This document shows, one piece after another, positions 1 to 10,699 of a stretch of 47,791 bases of DNA (the first letter of the stretch is position 1; every line of letters begins with the position of its first letter). A model generated the notes under the pieces. The model was not told the origin of the DNA, made no database searches, and saw only the letters and a list, made by a program, of their open reading frames with translations. This stretch comes from Pigoraptor chileana (taxonomy: Eukaryota > Opisthokonta > Filasterea): contig CALSCR010003308.1 in assembly GCA_943704495.1 (NCBI GenBank), forward strand, positions 1 to 47,791, given 5' to 3'. The position numbers were made by a program, and so were the translations under genes.

Positions 1-164
1 CCACCCTCCTCTTTCAATCTGTTATGTTTGCGGGGAATGAGAACGGCCGCCGCCACCATCCCACAAATACTTGTTCATCCCAATACCTAATTTTCTCCTT
101 TTTACGTTTTTGATACGCCATGCCTCTGTATACACACACACACGCTGACAGCACGCCCCTGCAG

Positions 165-2017
165 ATGCGATGGTGTGCGTCAACTGCATGAGCTGGGTGC
201 ACGACAGGTATGTGGTTGCTGTTGTTGTGTTGTGCGCGATGGAGCAGAGATTGGGAGTGGAATGGTTGTCGTCATTGAGTGGCATTGGAATGACTTTGGA
301 TGAAAGGATAAGCCCATAGACACACATTGATTCTTGATCTGCTTACATCTCCGATTGCCTCACCACAACGTACAACACGCACACACACACACACACACAA
401 TGCCTCCCCATCACATCAGCATCAAGAAGTCGCTTGCTGCCAAGCCACACCACGGCAACCCGTTGAGCCATAGCGCCGTCGTCCCTGCCCCAAAGCCGAT
501 CTCACTCGACATCAACACTGTGGTCGAGCGCATGATTGTGCGCGCAAAGGACCACTACCACGCGCATTCGTCCGCCGTTGATCTCACTGTCATGCAGTAC
601 AAGGGCTTTGGAAAGGAGCTGTTGAAGCAGGCGAAGATGCACCCAGATGCAGTGTTCCAGATGGCGCTGCAGCTCGCATATTACCGCCTATACGGAAAGT
701 GGGTTGGCCGGGGATGTGCCCGTTTTGAGTATTTTGCGCGCGTGTGTGTGTGTGTGTTTGTGTGGATGGCACCAGACATTGCTGCTACCTCTGTCTATTC
801 GTGCGGAATATGGCGTCCGTACTTAGATTGACTCCACACTCACTCACACGCATTCGCATGCACACACACACACACTCTCTCTCTCTCTCTGTGTCTTTCG
901 CTGTAACAGGCCCGCACCGACGTATGAGACCGCGCAGACGCGCATGTTCTTCCACGGTCGCACGGAGACATGCCGATCGTGCAGCATTGCGTCGACCGAA
1001 TGGGCAAAGGCAATGGTCGATCCCTCGCAATCGGTATGCGCTCTACACTCGTCTCTGGTATTCCTCGCTTTATCTCTGTCTCTGTCGCTCTCTCTGTCTT
1101 GTGGAGTCCACGGGCACAGCGCCTAAGACATTTACTTTCTCTCTGTATTCAATGTGCTATTTCCAGAGCGGTGTGGCTTTAGGTGCGAGGGTCTTTATCT
1201 CTCGTGATTCTCTGTCACTTTCGTCTCTGCTGCTATCTCTGTATCAATCTCTGTCTCTTGCCTTCAAACCACAATTCTCTTTATGTATACTTTCAAAGGC
1301 AATCCGAGGGGCGACACGCATACGTCGCTCGTCGCCTCTCTCACACATCCGCTCACTGCTAACTGCCTATATTTTGCCTTTTTGGTTGAATTTGGTGACA
1401 ATTGTGCAACAAACACAGGCGCAGAATCGCATCCGCCTGTTCAGGGCTGCCATACAATCGCACCTCAAGTACCACGGCGAGGCGTCGCAGGGGCGCGGTG
1501 AGTCAGGCCGCAAATTCACGTAAATGTGTCCCCTTCTCACCCTTTTACTCGTTTCGGGTAATTTTGCTGTTTGCGTGCGTGTGTGTGCTTCCTGATCCTG
1601 ACAATATTTTTTCCGTTTCTCTGTCTCGTTGCGCGAATTGCCCCATTGCCAGGCTGCGACCGCCATCTGTTTGCACTCTACGTGCTCGCCAAGGAGAACG
1701 GCGAAGAGCCTCACCGCCTGTACACAGACCGCTCGTATCTCGCCAGTGGCGGCGGCGGCAACTTTGTCATCTCGACCAGCCTCATTGGGTACACGCCTGT
1801 GTGGGGTGGATTCACCGCAATGGTCAAGCACGGGTACGGCACGTGCTACAACATCCGGGACCACGGGATCAACGCGATTGTCACTGGGTGGAAGGACGGT
1901 GGCGCAAAGCACAATGCCACAGAGTTTAAGCAGTCGATTGAGAAGTCCCTTGACGACATCAAGGCTCTTGCCGAGGCCAACGTGAAGGCGGATGGCCAGG
2001 CCAAGGCGAAGCTGTAA
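165..2017 (+). CDS. CROT: Peroxisomal carnitine O-octanoyltransferase-like protein (C-terminal part, 5' end outside window)
   Basis: Choline/carnitine acyltransferase family, which moves medium-chain acyl groups between CoA and carnitine. Visible exons: 165-207, 420-698, 910-1033, 1419-1497, 1653-2017; all four introns are GT-AG and keep frame. The first visible exon (DAMVCVNCMSWVHD) fits the segment just after the catalytic His motif, so the active-site His and the N-terminal half lie in exons left of the window. Family hallmarks follow: ALQLAYYRLYGK, then YETAQTRMFFHGRTET (the carnitine/CoA-site region) and SGGGGNFVISTSLIGY. HGRTET-RSC and DRHL resemble CROT more than CPT1/CPT2 or CRAT. The protein ends in Ala-Lys-Leu, a type 1 peroxisomal targeting signal, which supports a peroxisomal enzyme. 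About 295 residues are visible of roughly 600 usual for the family. Family call is secure; the CROT subtype is inference. Confidence 0.9.
1101..1130 (+). repeat. Dispersed 30-bp element, copy A
   Basis: Lies in the third visible intron (1034-1418) of the CROT-like gene and starts GTGGAGTCCA. It matches the reverse complement of 20487-20516 with a single C/T difference. Weaker partial matches are near 14469-14478 (minus strand) and 32650-32676. Confidence 0.75.
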
Positions 2018-2573
2018 AGAAGTGGTCGCGGCGATGTCGACAGGGTGTCTATTGCTGTCGATGGTCGACGAAGGGAGGAAGGGTTGGCGGGTTGTTTGAC
2101 GTTGGTGGTGTATGTCTGTGTCTGTGGCGCCTTTTGTACTGGCCACAGTTGCATCAGTTGCACATCGGGCGGAGTGATGGGTTGCATTGCGCCGCACGTG
2201 ACGATTGGTTGCCAACGCACTGTCGTCTCGTTTTATAAAGTATGTGCTATGCCAGCGGCAGATTTGCACTTTTAATCTTCACTCCCCACAAAGCGATAGT
2301 AGTCCATTCATATTCGAATGGTGGCACGGGATACAGGCTGCTAGTGTGTGTGTGTGTGTTGGGGGGGGGAGGGGGGTGCGTTATTGGGTTGTCATTAGCC
2401 AGAGAAAGGGTGGGAGAAAGCGATATTCATGACATGTGAAAAGGGTGCGAGAGTGGCACTCGACACACACACACACATACACACACACACACGTCATCAT
2501 CACCACCACAATCTCCTCCTCCGTCAATGAACCATGTGCAGATACTCACACAGTGCATGTCGCGTCGTTCCAC
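2018..2573. other. Convergent 3' spacer between CROT-like and PGP-I genes
   Basis: About 0.55 kb with no credible coding frame. It should hold the two 3' UTRs. It contains a TG run near 2343-2358 followed by a G-rich tract, and (CA)n at about 2463-2492. Confidence 0.6.
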
Positions 2574-3224
2574 TCAAGCGGCGTGTTGTTTGGATGCGGC
2601 ACGTGACTGCTTCACGACAGACTCAACTGCAGCCTCCACACCCGCAGATAACGCCTCAATCGGATACGGCTTTCCAATAGACGGCACGTGCACAAATACA
2701 GACGGCGCATCTCCAAAACACATGCTGACATAATACGTAAACTCACAAAGATATTTGCCGGCGTCACATGAAACTTCACACTTTAGCTCCTTTCCTCGAA
2801 CCGCATCGGCGATTTCATGGCAGTTAATGCGGCACTCGTAAGAATCCTTCTGGCGCTGTCTGAACGCTTCATCAGGAAAGTCGCAGCGCTTTGATGCGGG
2901 AGTGCATCCGGAAACATCAGCAATGGAATAATCGGCCCTCCTCGCAAGTTTTTCCACGTGAATTTCGCCGTCGTGACCCACACCGCAGTGGATTACCGCA
3001 ATCGGCTTCAGCTCATCCCACAACTTTGGGACAGTCGAAAGGACTGTGTCGTATGCGACATCGAGGTGGCGTGTTACAACACGCACACCGTCGATGATCT
3101 TCCCGTCGAGAACGCGCACAGCCTCCCAGGATGCGTTGATTTTGTGGTTGCCAAAGGGGCCGAAGCCGGTGACGAGGACGACGTCACCATCAACGCTTGA
3201 GGAAGCACTTTCCACTGCGGCCAT
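2574..3224 (-). CDS. PGPEP1: Pyroglutamyl-peptidase I (cysteine peptidase family C15)
   Basis: Removes N-terminal pyroglutamate from peptides; a cytosolic cysteine peptidase. Single exon, 216 residues, close to the roughly 210 of the animal enzyme. N-terminal VLVTGFGPFGNHKINASWEA is the family signature. The catalytic triad is intact: Glu91 (in HVEK), Cys160 (in SCDAGKYLCEFTYY) and His179 (in FVHVPSIGKPYP). The start Met at 3224 gives a normal N-terminus. It is tandem with the Pur-like gene on the same strand, 0.4 kb downstream of it. Nothing looks broken. Confidence 0.95.
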   Translation of the reverse strand: MAAVESASSSVDGDVVLVTGFGPFGNHKINASWEAVRVLDGKIIDGVRVVTRHLDVAYDTVLSTVPKLWDELKPIAVIHCGVGHDGEIHVEKLARRADYSIADVSGCTPASKRCDFPDEAFRQRQKDSYECRINCHEIADAVRGKELKCEVSCDAGKYLCEFTYYVSMCFGDAPSVFVHVPSIGKPYPIEALSAGVEAAVESVVKQSRAASKQHAA

Positions 3225-3630
3225 TGCTGTTGAATCGTTAGCGCTGTCAATCGCTATTGCTGTTAATCTGTGTGCACCTTTTGGTAGTGCTGATTTGTGT
3301 CGAGTACTTTTTCCGTTGTTATGACGCCGACTGTTTTCACAATTTATGACTTTTTATTACCAACCCTAATACATATTAACCCTAGTTTAGGTTACTAGTA
3401 GTTAGCGCATTCAGTTGGAACATAACAAACTGCACAATTAATATGGATACGCGCACAATCCCATTGAAATATGTACACACGCACACTCATGCACACGCGC
3501 ACACGCGCACACACACGCACACACGCACATACGCACATACAGACACACACACACACACACGCACACACGCACGCGCAGACATCACTCGGGCACACAGACA
3601 CATACAGACACACACTGACCCACTTAACAG
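3225..3630. repeat. Spacer with a CA-rich microsatellite block
   Basis: The stretch 3474-3620 is an imperfect (CA)n array with CG and CATA interruptions. It lies in the spacer or 3' UTR downstream of the Pur-like gene. A possible polyadenylation signal for that gene (AATAAA on the minus strand) is at 3353-3358. The 5' flank of the PGP-I gene occupies the left part. No coding frame other than repeat-encoded His/Thr or Cys/Val strings. Confidence 0.6.
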
Positions 3631-4733
3631 CTACTCTTCAGCAGAGCCCTCCACCGCATGCAATGCACTATTCTCAGTTTTTTTCACTTTTTCCGACGCA
3701 TCATCACGCCGACCGTCCGGGCTCACGTCATGTGCCGTGGCGGCGACCGCTGCAATGGAGTCGTCAATGATCGACCGCAGCTCCGCCCATCCATCCAGGG
3801 GGACGGTCACACTCGCACGATGCGTGCCCGACATCTCTGAGATGCGCAGAAAGGTTCCCCTGTTGAAAAATGGGTTGCCCGTGGTTTCCCGGCCGCAATT
3901 GAAAGAGTCTGGTGAGTATGCGCATGAGCGTAGTGTAGGTGTGTTGCCAAAAAGAATATGGTGGAGTCACAACACATGGCAATGGAACGCACACATTGAC
4001 CCACATACATACACACGTACCGCGGGTTTGTCCCAACATCGGTAAAAATCCTCTTTCCATCAGCGCGAAACTCCCGCGAACCCACAGTCGATCCAAGCAC
4101 AGCAGCATCGCCTACCGATTCTCCGGCCTTGTTGACTACCTCATCAATCGCATCTCGCAACATGGGAATCCCAGTTGATGGAACGACGATTGCCTCTCGC
4201 GCCCTGTACGTCGACGCCTGCGATATCCTCAAAAACCGACCCCTTTGGTTTGCACGCAGATCAAAGTATATACGCTTGCTCTCCGCCTGCATAGACTCGG
4301 AACGTATGGGAGGCATGCGGCTGGACATATCTGCTTCTGCAACTGGCGGCAGTGATGAGATGCCCTCTTCCAGCTTTGCCATTGTGTCGAGCACGTCGCG
4401 AAAGGACGGAATGCAGCTGATGGGGAGAGTGAGAGTGCTCTTGTTGCCGACGGCATCCAGCTCGGCTATCTTGAGGTATCGTCCGCGCTGGTTCTCCTTG
4501 AGATCGAGATAGATCCGCTTGAACTCAATCTGCACCGTCTTTGAAAAGAGCTCGGCGGCGGGCAACGCCGGCGCGTCAATTGCGCCTTTTTGTGCGGGTA
4601 CGTGCGGGTGTTCCTGCGTGGCGACATTTGCATCATCCGAAACGCCTCTCGCATCTCGGGAGGGATCGTCGTCTGGCCCAAGCATGGCGCCTGCTGATTT
4701 GTTTTGTTTCAAATGGGACCCTTTCTTTGGCAA
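3631..4733 (-). CDS. PURA: Pur-alpha-like single-stranded DNA/RNA-binding protein, three PUR repeats
   Basis: PUR proteins bind purine-rich single-stranded nucleic acid and act in transcription and mRNA handling. Two exons: 4021-4733 and 3631-3859 (transcript order), one GT-AG intron; 313 residues. Three PUR repeats are visible: about 66-130 (FKRIYLDLKENQRGRYLKI), 147-210 (SKRIYFDLRANQRGRFLRI) and 228-290 (GKRIFTDVGTNPRG). The intron interrupts the third repeat; splicing joins TNPR to GTFLRISEM and restores it. Repeat III pairs with I in metazoan Pur-alpha to form the dimer, so dimerisation is likely here too (inference). The N-terminal 60 residues are low-complexity. A minus-strand reading frame running through the intron is not coding. 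Confidence 0.9.
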
Positions 4734-6406
4734 TCAACCAAAAAGTTTCATGTCCTTGACAGTTACAGGTCCAATCTGTCTCCCCCTACAAACCGTCGAG
4801 ACAAAAGCCCCCCAACAATAACACACAGACGGATGATAATTGGTCCAGGAGATACTGTCCCAGTTGAATGCACAATCAAAGTAGAGAAACGCGCGGTGTG
4901 GAAAGTGATAGTTGGGCAAATTGCGTTGAGATTGGTGTTGCACATGCACGTGTGCTCAATGCGGATGGAGTGCGATTATATATGTATAAACCGTTTTAAG
5001 CGGCATTGCACGTACGTTACGATGGAGGGAATCTCCATGGAAAAAACTGCGGCCTTGTTATGGTTGTGGCAACGGGCAATCATGCACACAATCATGCACA
5101 GCTGAAAAGACGAAAACCTCACAACACAGCATTGGCTGGGCATGGCATCACAATGCGTGCAACGCGCAGAACGGCGTGGTCTTATTATAATGGTACTGTG
5201 CCTCTGTGCCTTAACTTCGTCATTTCACGCCCCTTTCCCGCAGACAGGACTTAACGACCAGGTGCCTGGTTCATCATTCGGTGACACAAAGGATGCCTTG
5301 CTTTGAAAACGACACCACGAGTGAATATACAGACAGAATACAAAAAAATTCTTCTGTTTATCCAGTCTTATGGATCGGGTGGTTTACCCCTGAAAACAAA
5401 AGAAACTATCGCGCCGGGGGGAGCTAAACTGCCAATTTGGTATGTGAAGAATGATTCAGAGCCGGTTGTTTGTTTACGAAACAACTGACAAAAGGCGCAA
5501 AAAGGGTCACACCAAACTCGCGAATAAAACACACAGCGGTTTGCTGACAACCCACGAGAACCCCCCAAAAGGGATACTGGTACATGTAGCGAGGGATACT
5601 GAGTGAAACGCCGGTAATCCCTGCTTCTAGCCATAGCAGTGTGGCCAGATCAAATCGATCGTCACCATTTAGGACCCTTATTACGGTCGTCGCTCTCCAA
5701 ATTCTTGCTACTCAATTCGTTTTCTCTCGCAGAACTCAGTCGAAGTACAGCACTTTGGCGAACTGTTTTGGATTTTGGATTATTGTTTGCATCAATCAGA
5801 CATAAAGGATTCATAAGATCAAAAGAAGGCATAGACGGATTGGGGTTCACATTTCAGTGCCATGCTGCGACACATACGGGGTGGGAGAGCCGTTGGCGAT
5901 GAGTCACGTGCCCATGCTGAACCGAGATTTCGCTTAAATTCGTTTGTGGGTAAACCATGGAAAGAGCGCACTCAGTAGCGCCGGTCCCTCCCAATGTTTT
6001 GCATTGATTGAGAGAGCGTGCCCTTAATATACAAGCATAAAGCGGATGTTCGTGGGTCTTTAATGTTTGAGAATATTAACACTCTTTGTGAGCTCCGCGT
6101 GTTTCCCTCCGTGTGTGAAGGCATCCGTTCAGTGCCTCATGCCTCGCTATTCTCGTCATCTTATTCTGCGTTTATGGGAACTTTCTCTTCTAATCAGTTT
6201 GCGTCGACGTGACGGGGATTAATCCCACTCGCGGTCGCCTCCGATACTTCTTGGAGTGTGCACTATACTACCTTACGCGTGGGTTGTCAAAAGAGGATTA
6301 GATCGCATTGGCATCGCTTCTTCCTTTTTGTGCTACTTGCGTGTGTCTGCTGTTTGAATTCTTTCTGCCCGCATATTGCGTGTCGACACGAGCGTCGAAA
6401 AAGAGG
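4734..6406. other. Divergent intergenic region (Pur-like / RasGEF)
   Basis: About 1.7 kb with no credible gene on either strand; the small ORFs show no conserved motif or splice context. It must hold the promoters of both flanking genes. An E-box core, CACGTG, occurs at about 5905-5910, roughly 500 bp upstream of the RasGEF start. I found no tRNA or snRNA signature. Confidence 0.5.
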
Positions 6407-9400
6407 ATGGCGGAACAACAAGGAACCGCTGCAAAGCCCTCGGGCATGCTGCAAAAGATGCAGAGCCTATCGACTCTGGGAGCCGGCAACAGTATGAAAA
6501 AGCGAGCCCTCTCTCTAGGTGACAGCAAAGCACCACAGTCGCGGTCGCGTTCCGGACCGAGCGAAGCAGCGACAAATCAGGTTCCTTTGAACGACTTTAA
6601 AGAGCTCGTCGAGGTACTGGACATTGGGATCGAGCCGTCCGTGTTAGCGGAGGTCTCTGCCACAGGCCGCATCCTCATCAAACAAGGCGACGTGCGGAGC
6701 GTTATATTCTCGAGAAATGTCTCGCCGTCTGTTTTGGACACGAAGGCGCCGCTGTTTGGTGCGATGCCCGTGCTGGATGCGAGCGTTGACCTCCCGCAGA
6801 CACCCGTGGAGTTGAAAAAACATACTGGTATTCGCCTCTTCTTTTTCAACGACATCCTGATCGTGTGCAAGTCGCCGACTGTTCTCAGTTCGTCAATCCT
6901 TGGCGGGTCGCACAAACCGCGGTATCCGACGCTGTGCGAACCCATTTATTGCAAGGCCATGTTGCTGCAGGAGCCTCCTGCGTCGATGAAAGACCACGAG
7001 AAGAAGATCTGCATCACATTCGGCGACAATACGGCGCTGTTTAAATTTGACTCTGTGGCCAGCAAGAACGACTGGGTTGACAGCGTGCAGGGAGCCATCG
7101 ATTGGCTTGCAAGCATCAGCAATTGGAGCCTCCTTACGCCGACGCGGAGGGCTGCAACTGTGCGTCTCTCGCGCATCAATCTTCCAAAGAGGGTGTCTGT
7201 TGAAGATGCCCTCGAATCGCACGAGGAGGGACCGCAGGACGGCGAAGATCCCCTCGATTACTTTGCACGGAAAGCTGCGCTTGAGATTGAGGCGCAGGGG
7301 AATTGGTCATCTGCTGACGGTCGTCGCCCAAATTGGCACGCGGATGGAAAGTCAACGGCAACGGCATCGCCGACACCGGTGCAAGCGGCAGCGAACGAAA
7401 GAGCACGTGACTCCCCCCGCGCGGCCCAATCGTCGCTCCCCGTTGTCATACTCACGCACGGAGCGGCAGATGATCTTGTGCGGTCGGATGCGGTGTCGCC
7501 TCCTGCTTCTGTTGTTGGTCGTGATGAGGGTGGCATTGTTGTACCCGCTGTAACAAAGACCGAAGTAGCAATTCCTGAAGTGACGCCGAGATTGAGTCTT
7601 TCGCTTCCGCCGCAACTGAAGAAGGCAAATAGCGACAGCTCGCTGACATCGCCCAGTTTCAAGCGTGCGTTTGTGTATGACACTCCACAAAGGGTTGAGT
7701 CGGCAGCTCCCAACGACGCCACTTCCACCACAGACGTCGCAAGCGGAATCACAAACGCGGGAGTGTCTGCGTCTGTCACTGGCGCACCCCATGCCGACGG
7801 GGGGGCTGCTGCGTCCGCTGCACCCGCCTCCTCCGGAAGTACGAGTTTGACACCCGCGGCGGCCGAGCGATCGATGAGCATAGCCGGCGGCACTCTTCGC
7901 GGGGCTACGATGAGCATGATGCGGTCGCAGAGCAACATTGACAAGGGGGGGCTTGCGACCGCGACGGCATCGACGATAAGCGCAGGGACCGCTGCTGCCG
8001 CGCTTGCGGATGCCGGGAGTGGCGCCGTGCAGGTCATGTACCTCAGCGAGGGCGGAGTGGACAAGATGATCCTTCGCGTACAAGTGAACGACGACGACAA
8101 GTCGAAGGGTCCTCTGCTGCAGTCCCACGACCCGAAAGCACCCAAGGGCAATCAACAGCGACCGAACGACCCAAAGGCATCGAAAGGCCAGCAGCAGCAG
8201 TCGAGCGAACCCAAGGCACCGAAGATTGAGGTCATCGCGGGGACGCCCGAAAAGCTTGCAGAGCGATTGGCAGACGAGAGTCAGCGGGACATCAACTACG
8301 TGTGGGCGTTTCTTCTTTCCTACCGGACGTTCATGACGCCCGTTGCGTTGTTTAAAATGATGTCGACCCGCTTCAACATGACTATGGTCAACAACGCCAA
8401 CGAGAACGACAAGACATACTTTGAAAAGTGGCGGCGGCCGATCATGACGCTCGTGATCAACACTGTTGTGCACTGGATAACTTGGCACTACCAGGACTTT
8501 GCCGACAATCCCGATCTCGACGCGATGCTGTCGACTTTCCTGGCAAATGTTAGTGAGCAGAATTTCCGGATTGCGAGAGAGATGCTCGATGAACTGCGTG
8601 CGATGCACCGTGCGAAGTCCGTGGCGGTGAAGGATCTGCTCGTGGGACCGCCTCCGAAATCGTTCAAAAAGAGGCTCGATAGCATTGTACCAAAGACCAA
8701 AGCGCCGGAGCTCGCCGAACAAATCACGCTGTTTGATGCGGAAATATTCGCCAAAGTGACGCCGATTGAATATATGAACACGATATGGCCGCCAAAGGGG
8801 AAGGAGAAGGAGGAGCATTCGCCCATGCTAATGCAATTCATCCAGCGCTTTGACACCGAGTCGTACTGGGTCGCGACGGAGGTCTGCAGTTTTGGCGATC
8901 CACAAATGCAGAGTTTGATGATCCGCAAGTTCATCAAGGTAGCAGTGCGCTGTCTCGAGCTGAACAACTTTTATTCCATGTTCGCCGTGATGGGCGGTCT
9001 GAGCTTTCCTCCCATTCGGAGGATGAAGGCGGCCTGGGAGATGTTGTCGGAGAAGACACTGCGGGCGAAGGAGCGCGTTGAGAAGATAATGAATCCGTCG
9101 CGGAATATGCGCTCATACCGCGATGCAATTGCGGCGGTGCCAAAAGGAACGGCGGCAATCCCATTTCTCCCCGTGTACATGAAGGACCTTGTCTTTATCA
9201 ACGACGGGAACCCGAAGCTCATCGAGGGGATGATCAATTTTGAGAAGCTTACGATGCTTGCGAATGTCGTGCAACGCTTGGTAGAATTTCGCTCGTCTCC
9301 GTATCCGATTGTGCGGGTGACACACGTCATGTCGTATCTGGAGGGAACCAAAATCATTCGCGACGTCGACAAGCTGACGAGCGATGTGAACGCACTCACC

Positions 9401-9460
9401 GAAAAGTGGAAGGCGGATGCGTCGCAGGGAAAGGGCTCTGTGCGCCGGATGATGGAGTGA
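6407..9460 (+). CDS. Ras-family guanine nucleotide exchange factor with N-terminal PH-like domain
   Basis: Activates a Ras/Rap-type GTPase by nucleotide exchange. Intronless, 1017 residues from Met at 6407. I chose this start because the in-frame Met at 6308 adds only a Cys/Phe-rich stretch that looks like translated 5' UTR. Domains: PH-like about 82-238 (GIRLFFFNDILIVCK, ending NDWVDSVQGAIDWL); Ser/Ala/Pro-rich linker about 240-600; RasGEF N-terminal (REM) module about 607-738 (EVIAGTPEKLAERL, FLLSYRTFMTP); CDC25 catalytic domain about 775-1012 (FIQRFDTESYWVATEV, NNFYSMFAVMGGL, PFLPVYMKDLVFINDGNP). All core CDC25 segments are present. Substrate (Ras or Rap) cannot be read from sequence. It is one of several intronless genes among intron-rich neighbours. 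Confidence 0.93.
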   Translation: MAEQQGTAAKPSGMLQKMQSLSTLGAGNSMKKRALSLGDSKAPQSRSRSGPSEAATNQVPLNDFKELVEVLDIGIEPSVLAEVSATGRILIKQGDVRSVIFSRNVSPSVLDTKAPLFGAMPVLDASVDLPQTPVELKKHTGIRLFFFNDILIVCKSPTVLSSSILGGSHKPRYPTLCEPIYCKAMLLQEPPASMKDHEKKICITFGDNTALFKFDSVASKNDWVDSVQGAIDWLASISNWSLLTPTRRAATVRLSRINLPKRVSVEDALESHEEGPQDGEDPLDYFARKAALEIEAQGNWSSADGRRPNWHADGKSTATASPTPVQAAANERARDSPRAAQSSLPVVILTHGAADDLVRSDAVSPPASVVGRDEGGIVVPAVTKTEVAIPEVTPRLSLSLPPQLKKANSDSSLTSPSFKRAFVYDTPQRVESAAPNDATSTTDVASGITNAGVSASVTGAPHADGGAAASAAPASSGSTSLTPAAAERSMSIAGGTLRGATMSMMRSQSNIDKGGLATATASTISAGTAAAALADAGSGAVQVMYLSEGGVDKMILRVQVNDDDKSKGPLLQSHDPKAPKGNQQRPNDPKASKGQQQQSSEPKAPKIEVIAGTPEKLAERLADESQRDINYVWAFLLSYRTFMTPVALFKMMSTRFNMTMVNNANENDKTYFEKWRRPIMTLVINTVVHWITWHYQDFADNPDLDAMLSTFLANVSEQNFRIAREMLDELRAMHRAKSVAVKDLLVGPPPKSFKKRLDSIVPKTKAPELAEQITLFDAEIFAKVTPIEYMNTIWPPKGKEKEEHSPMLMQFIQRFDTESYWVATEVCSFGDPQMQSLMIRKFIKVAVRCLELNNFYSMFAVMGGLSFPPIRRMKAAWEMLSEKTLRAKERVEKIMNPSRNMRSYRDAIAAVPKGTAAIPFLPVYMKDLVFINDGNPKLIEGMINFEKLTMLANVVQRLVEFRSSPYPIVRVTHVMSYLEGTKIIRDVDKLTSDVNALTEKWKADASQGKGSVRRMME

Positions 9461-10699
9461 GATCTGAATGACAGAGGGAGAAATGGTTGTGGTACATTGC
9501 CATCGTGCGTCCCTGCAGCTGTTTTTGTGTCGATTGCTACGTGTGTGTGCATAAGTCTGACTTCATGTCACGCTGTGCGTGTGCGTGCGCGTTGCGTGTG
9601 TACGTGCGTGCGTTGCGTGTGCGCCCTGCTCTGCTTATTCTGTGATTTGTGTGTGTCTCTGCCGCGTGTAAATTTTCTGCCGTCTAATGTATCGAACGTA
9701 TCGGGTGCAATTTTTGTTTTAATTTTTATCTTTAGTTATCGCTGTTAGTAACGCAGTCCCTTCGATTGATCTAACCCACTTCAATAGAGAGGGGATTGTG
9801 CCGCCACCGGCACTGCACCAGCGACACTTTGTCGGTCATAATTGCATCCAGAGGTGCAGTGCCGGGATGTCTTGGTTGATATGTATGTTTGCTTTTGAGT
9901 TGTTACTTGAGATTGCTGCCATTATTCCCCTCGAAATAGCAATTGTTCATTCCGTTCATCCAATGTCAGTCCGTCACTGTAGCTCGTTGTCGCTAATTTT
10001 TACCGAAGGCGGATTTTTTTAAAAATAGGTGCGTGTAAGCGCTCTTCATCCTCACTCGGACCCACGATAGGGTCATGAGAACTTGCTGTAAGCAACTTTT
10101 CAAAAGATTAGCGGCGACTGTTGAGTTAGTGACAGTCCAACGATCAGATTCAGTTCTTTTGGGGACAAGAGATGAGGGTCTGCCGATCCAATCCACGCAG
10201 AGACCATGGAGTGCAACAATCGTCGAGGGACTGAATTTGGTGTCTGCCAATGCAGACGTTTGCATCCATTTCTACAGAATGCCAACAGAACTTCTGTGCC
10301 AGGATCCATGCACACTATCGATGGGGACCATAACCAACCTGACACGCCACCAGCTGAGTTCACTCAGAGTATCTAAGGATGTGACGTCTCAGAAAGGCCG
10401 GTAAGGAAGGTTGGAGTCCATGCAAAGTCCACCGGCCACGAGGGACTACTAACTTACATATACACAGAAACAACTTGCAAAGGAGCGGTGGGCCCACACA
10501 CCAGCCAAAGTGAAGGACAAGACAGAGTATATTTAATATCTATCTCCATGGACACGGTGGTATGCCACGGACACTCCCGGATGAGGCAAATCCACGGTAG
10601 AAAAGTGTGAAAATGTCGCATCGCCCACAAGTCGCGTGCTGTTGTTCGACGGTGGGGTTTATCGCTGAGTTCGAATCCGTGTCCAGGAGCCGATGGGCT
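9461..10699. other. Convergent 3' spacer (RasGEF / tandem-PH gene)
   Basis: About 1.2 kb with no supported gene. The left part is TG/GT-rich (9540-9660) and probably RasGEF 3' UTR. Around 10660-10690 a GAGTTCGAATCC stretch superficially resembles a tRNA B box, but no flanking stems form. Confidence 0.5.

Noticed and set aside
3443-4045. 200-codon plus-strand ORF rich in His/Thr
   Set aside because: Translation of the CA microsatellite followed by the antisense of the Pur-like 3' exon.
5368-5634. 88-codon minus-strand ORF in the Pur/RasGEF spacer
   Set aside because: No conserved motif, no upstream exons in phase, and composition like non-coding flanks.
6308-6406. 33-residue N-terminal extension of the RasGEF
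   Set aside because: Cys/Phe/Leu-rich, ends right before a better-placed Met; a signal peptide would not fit a cytosolic RasGEF with a PH domain.
7352-8818. 488-codon minus-strand ORF opposite the RasGEF gene
   Set aside because: It is the antisense shadow of the RasGEF linker and CDC25 region; the plus strand carries all conserved motifs and the antisense translation is Arg/Leu/His-rich with no domain.
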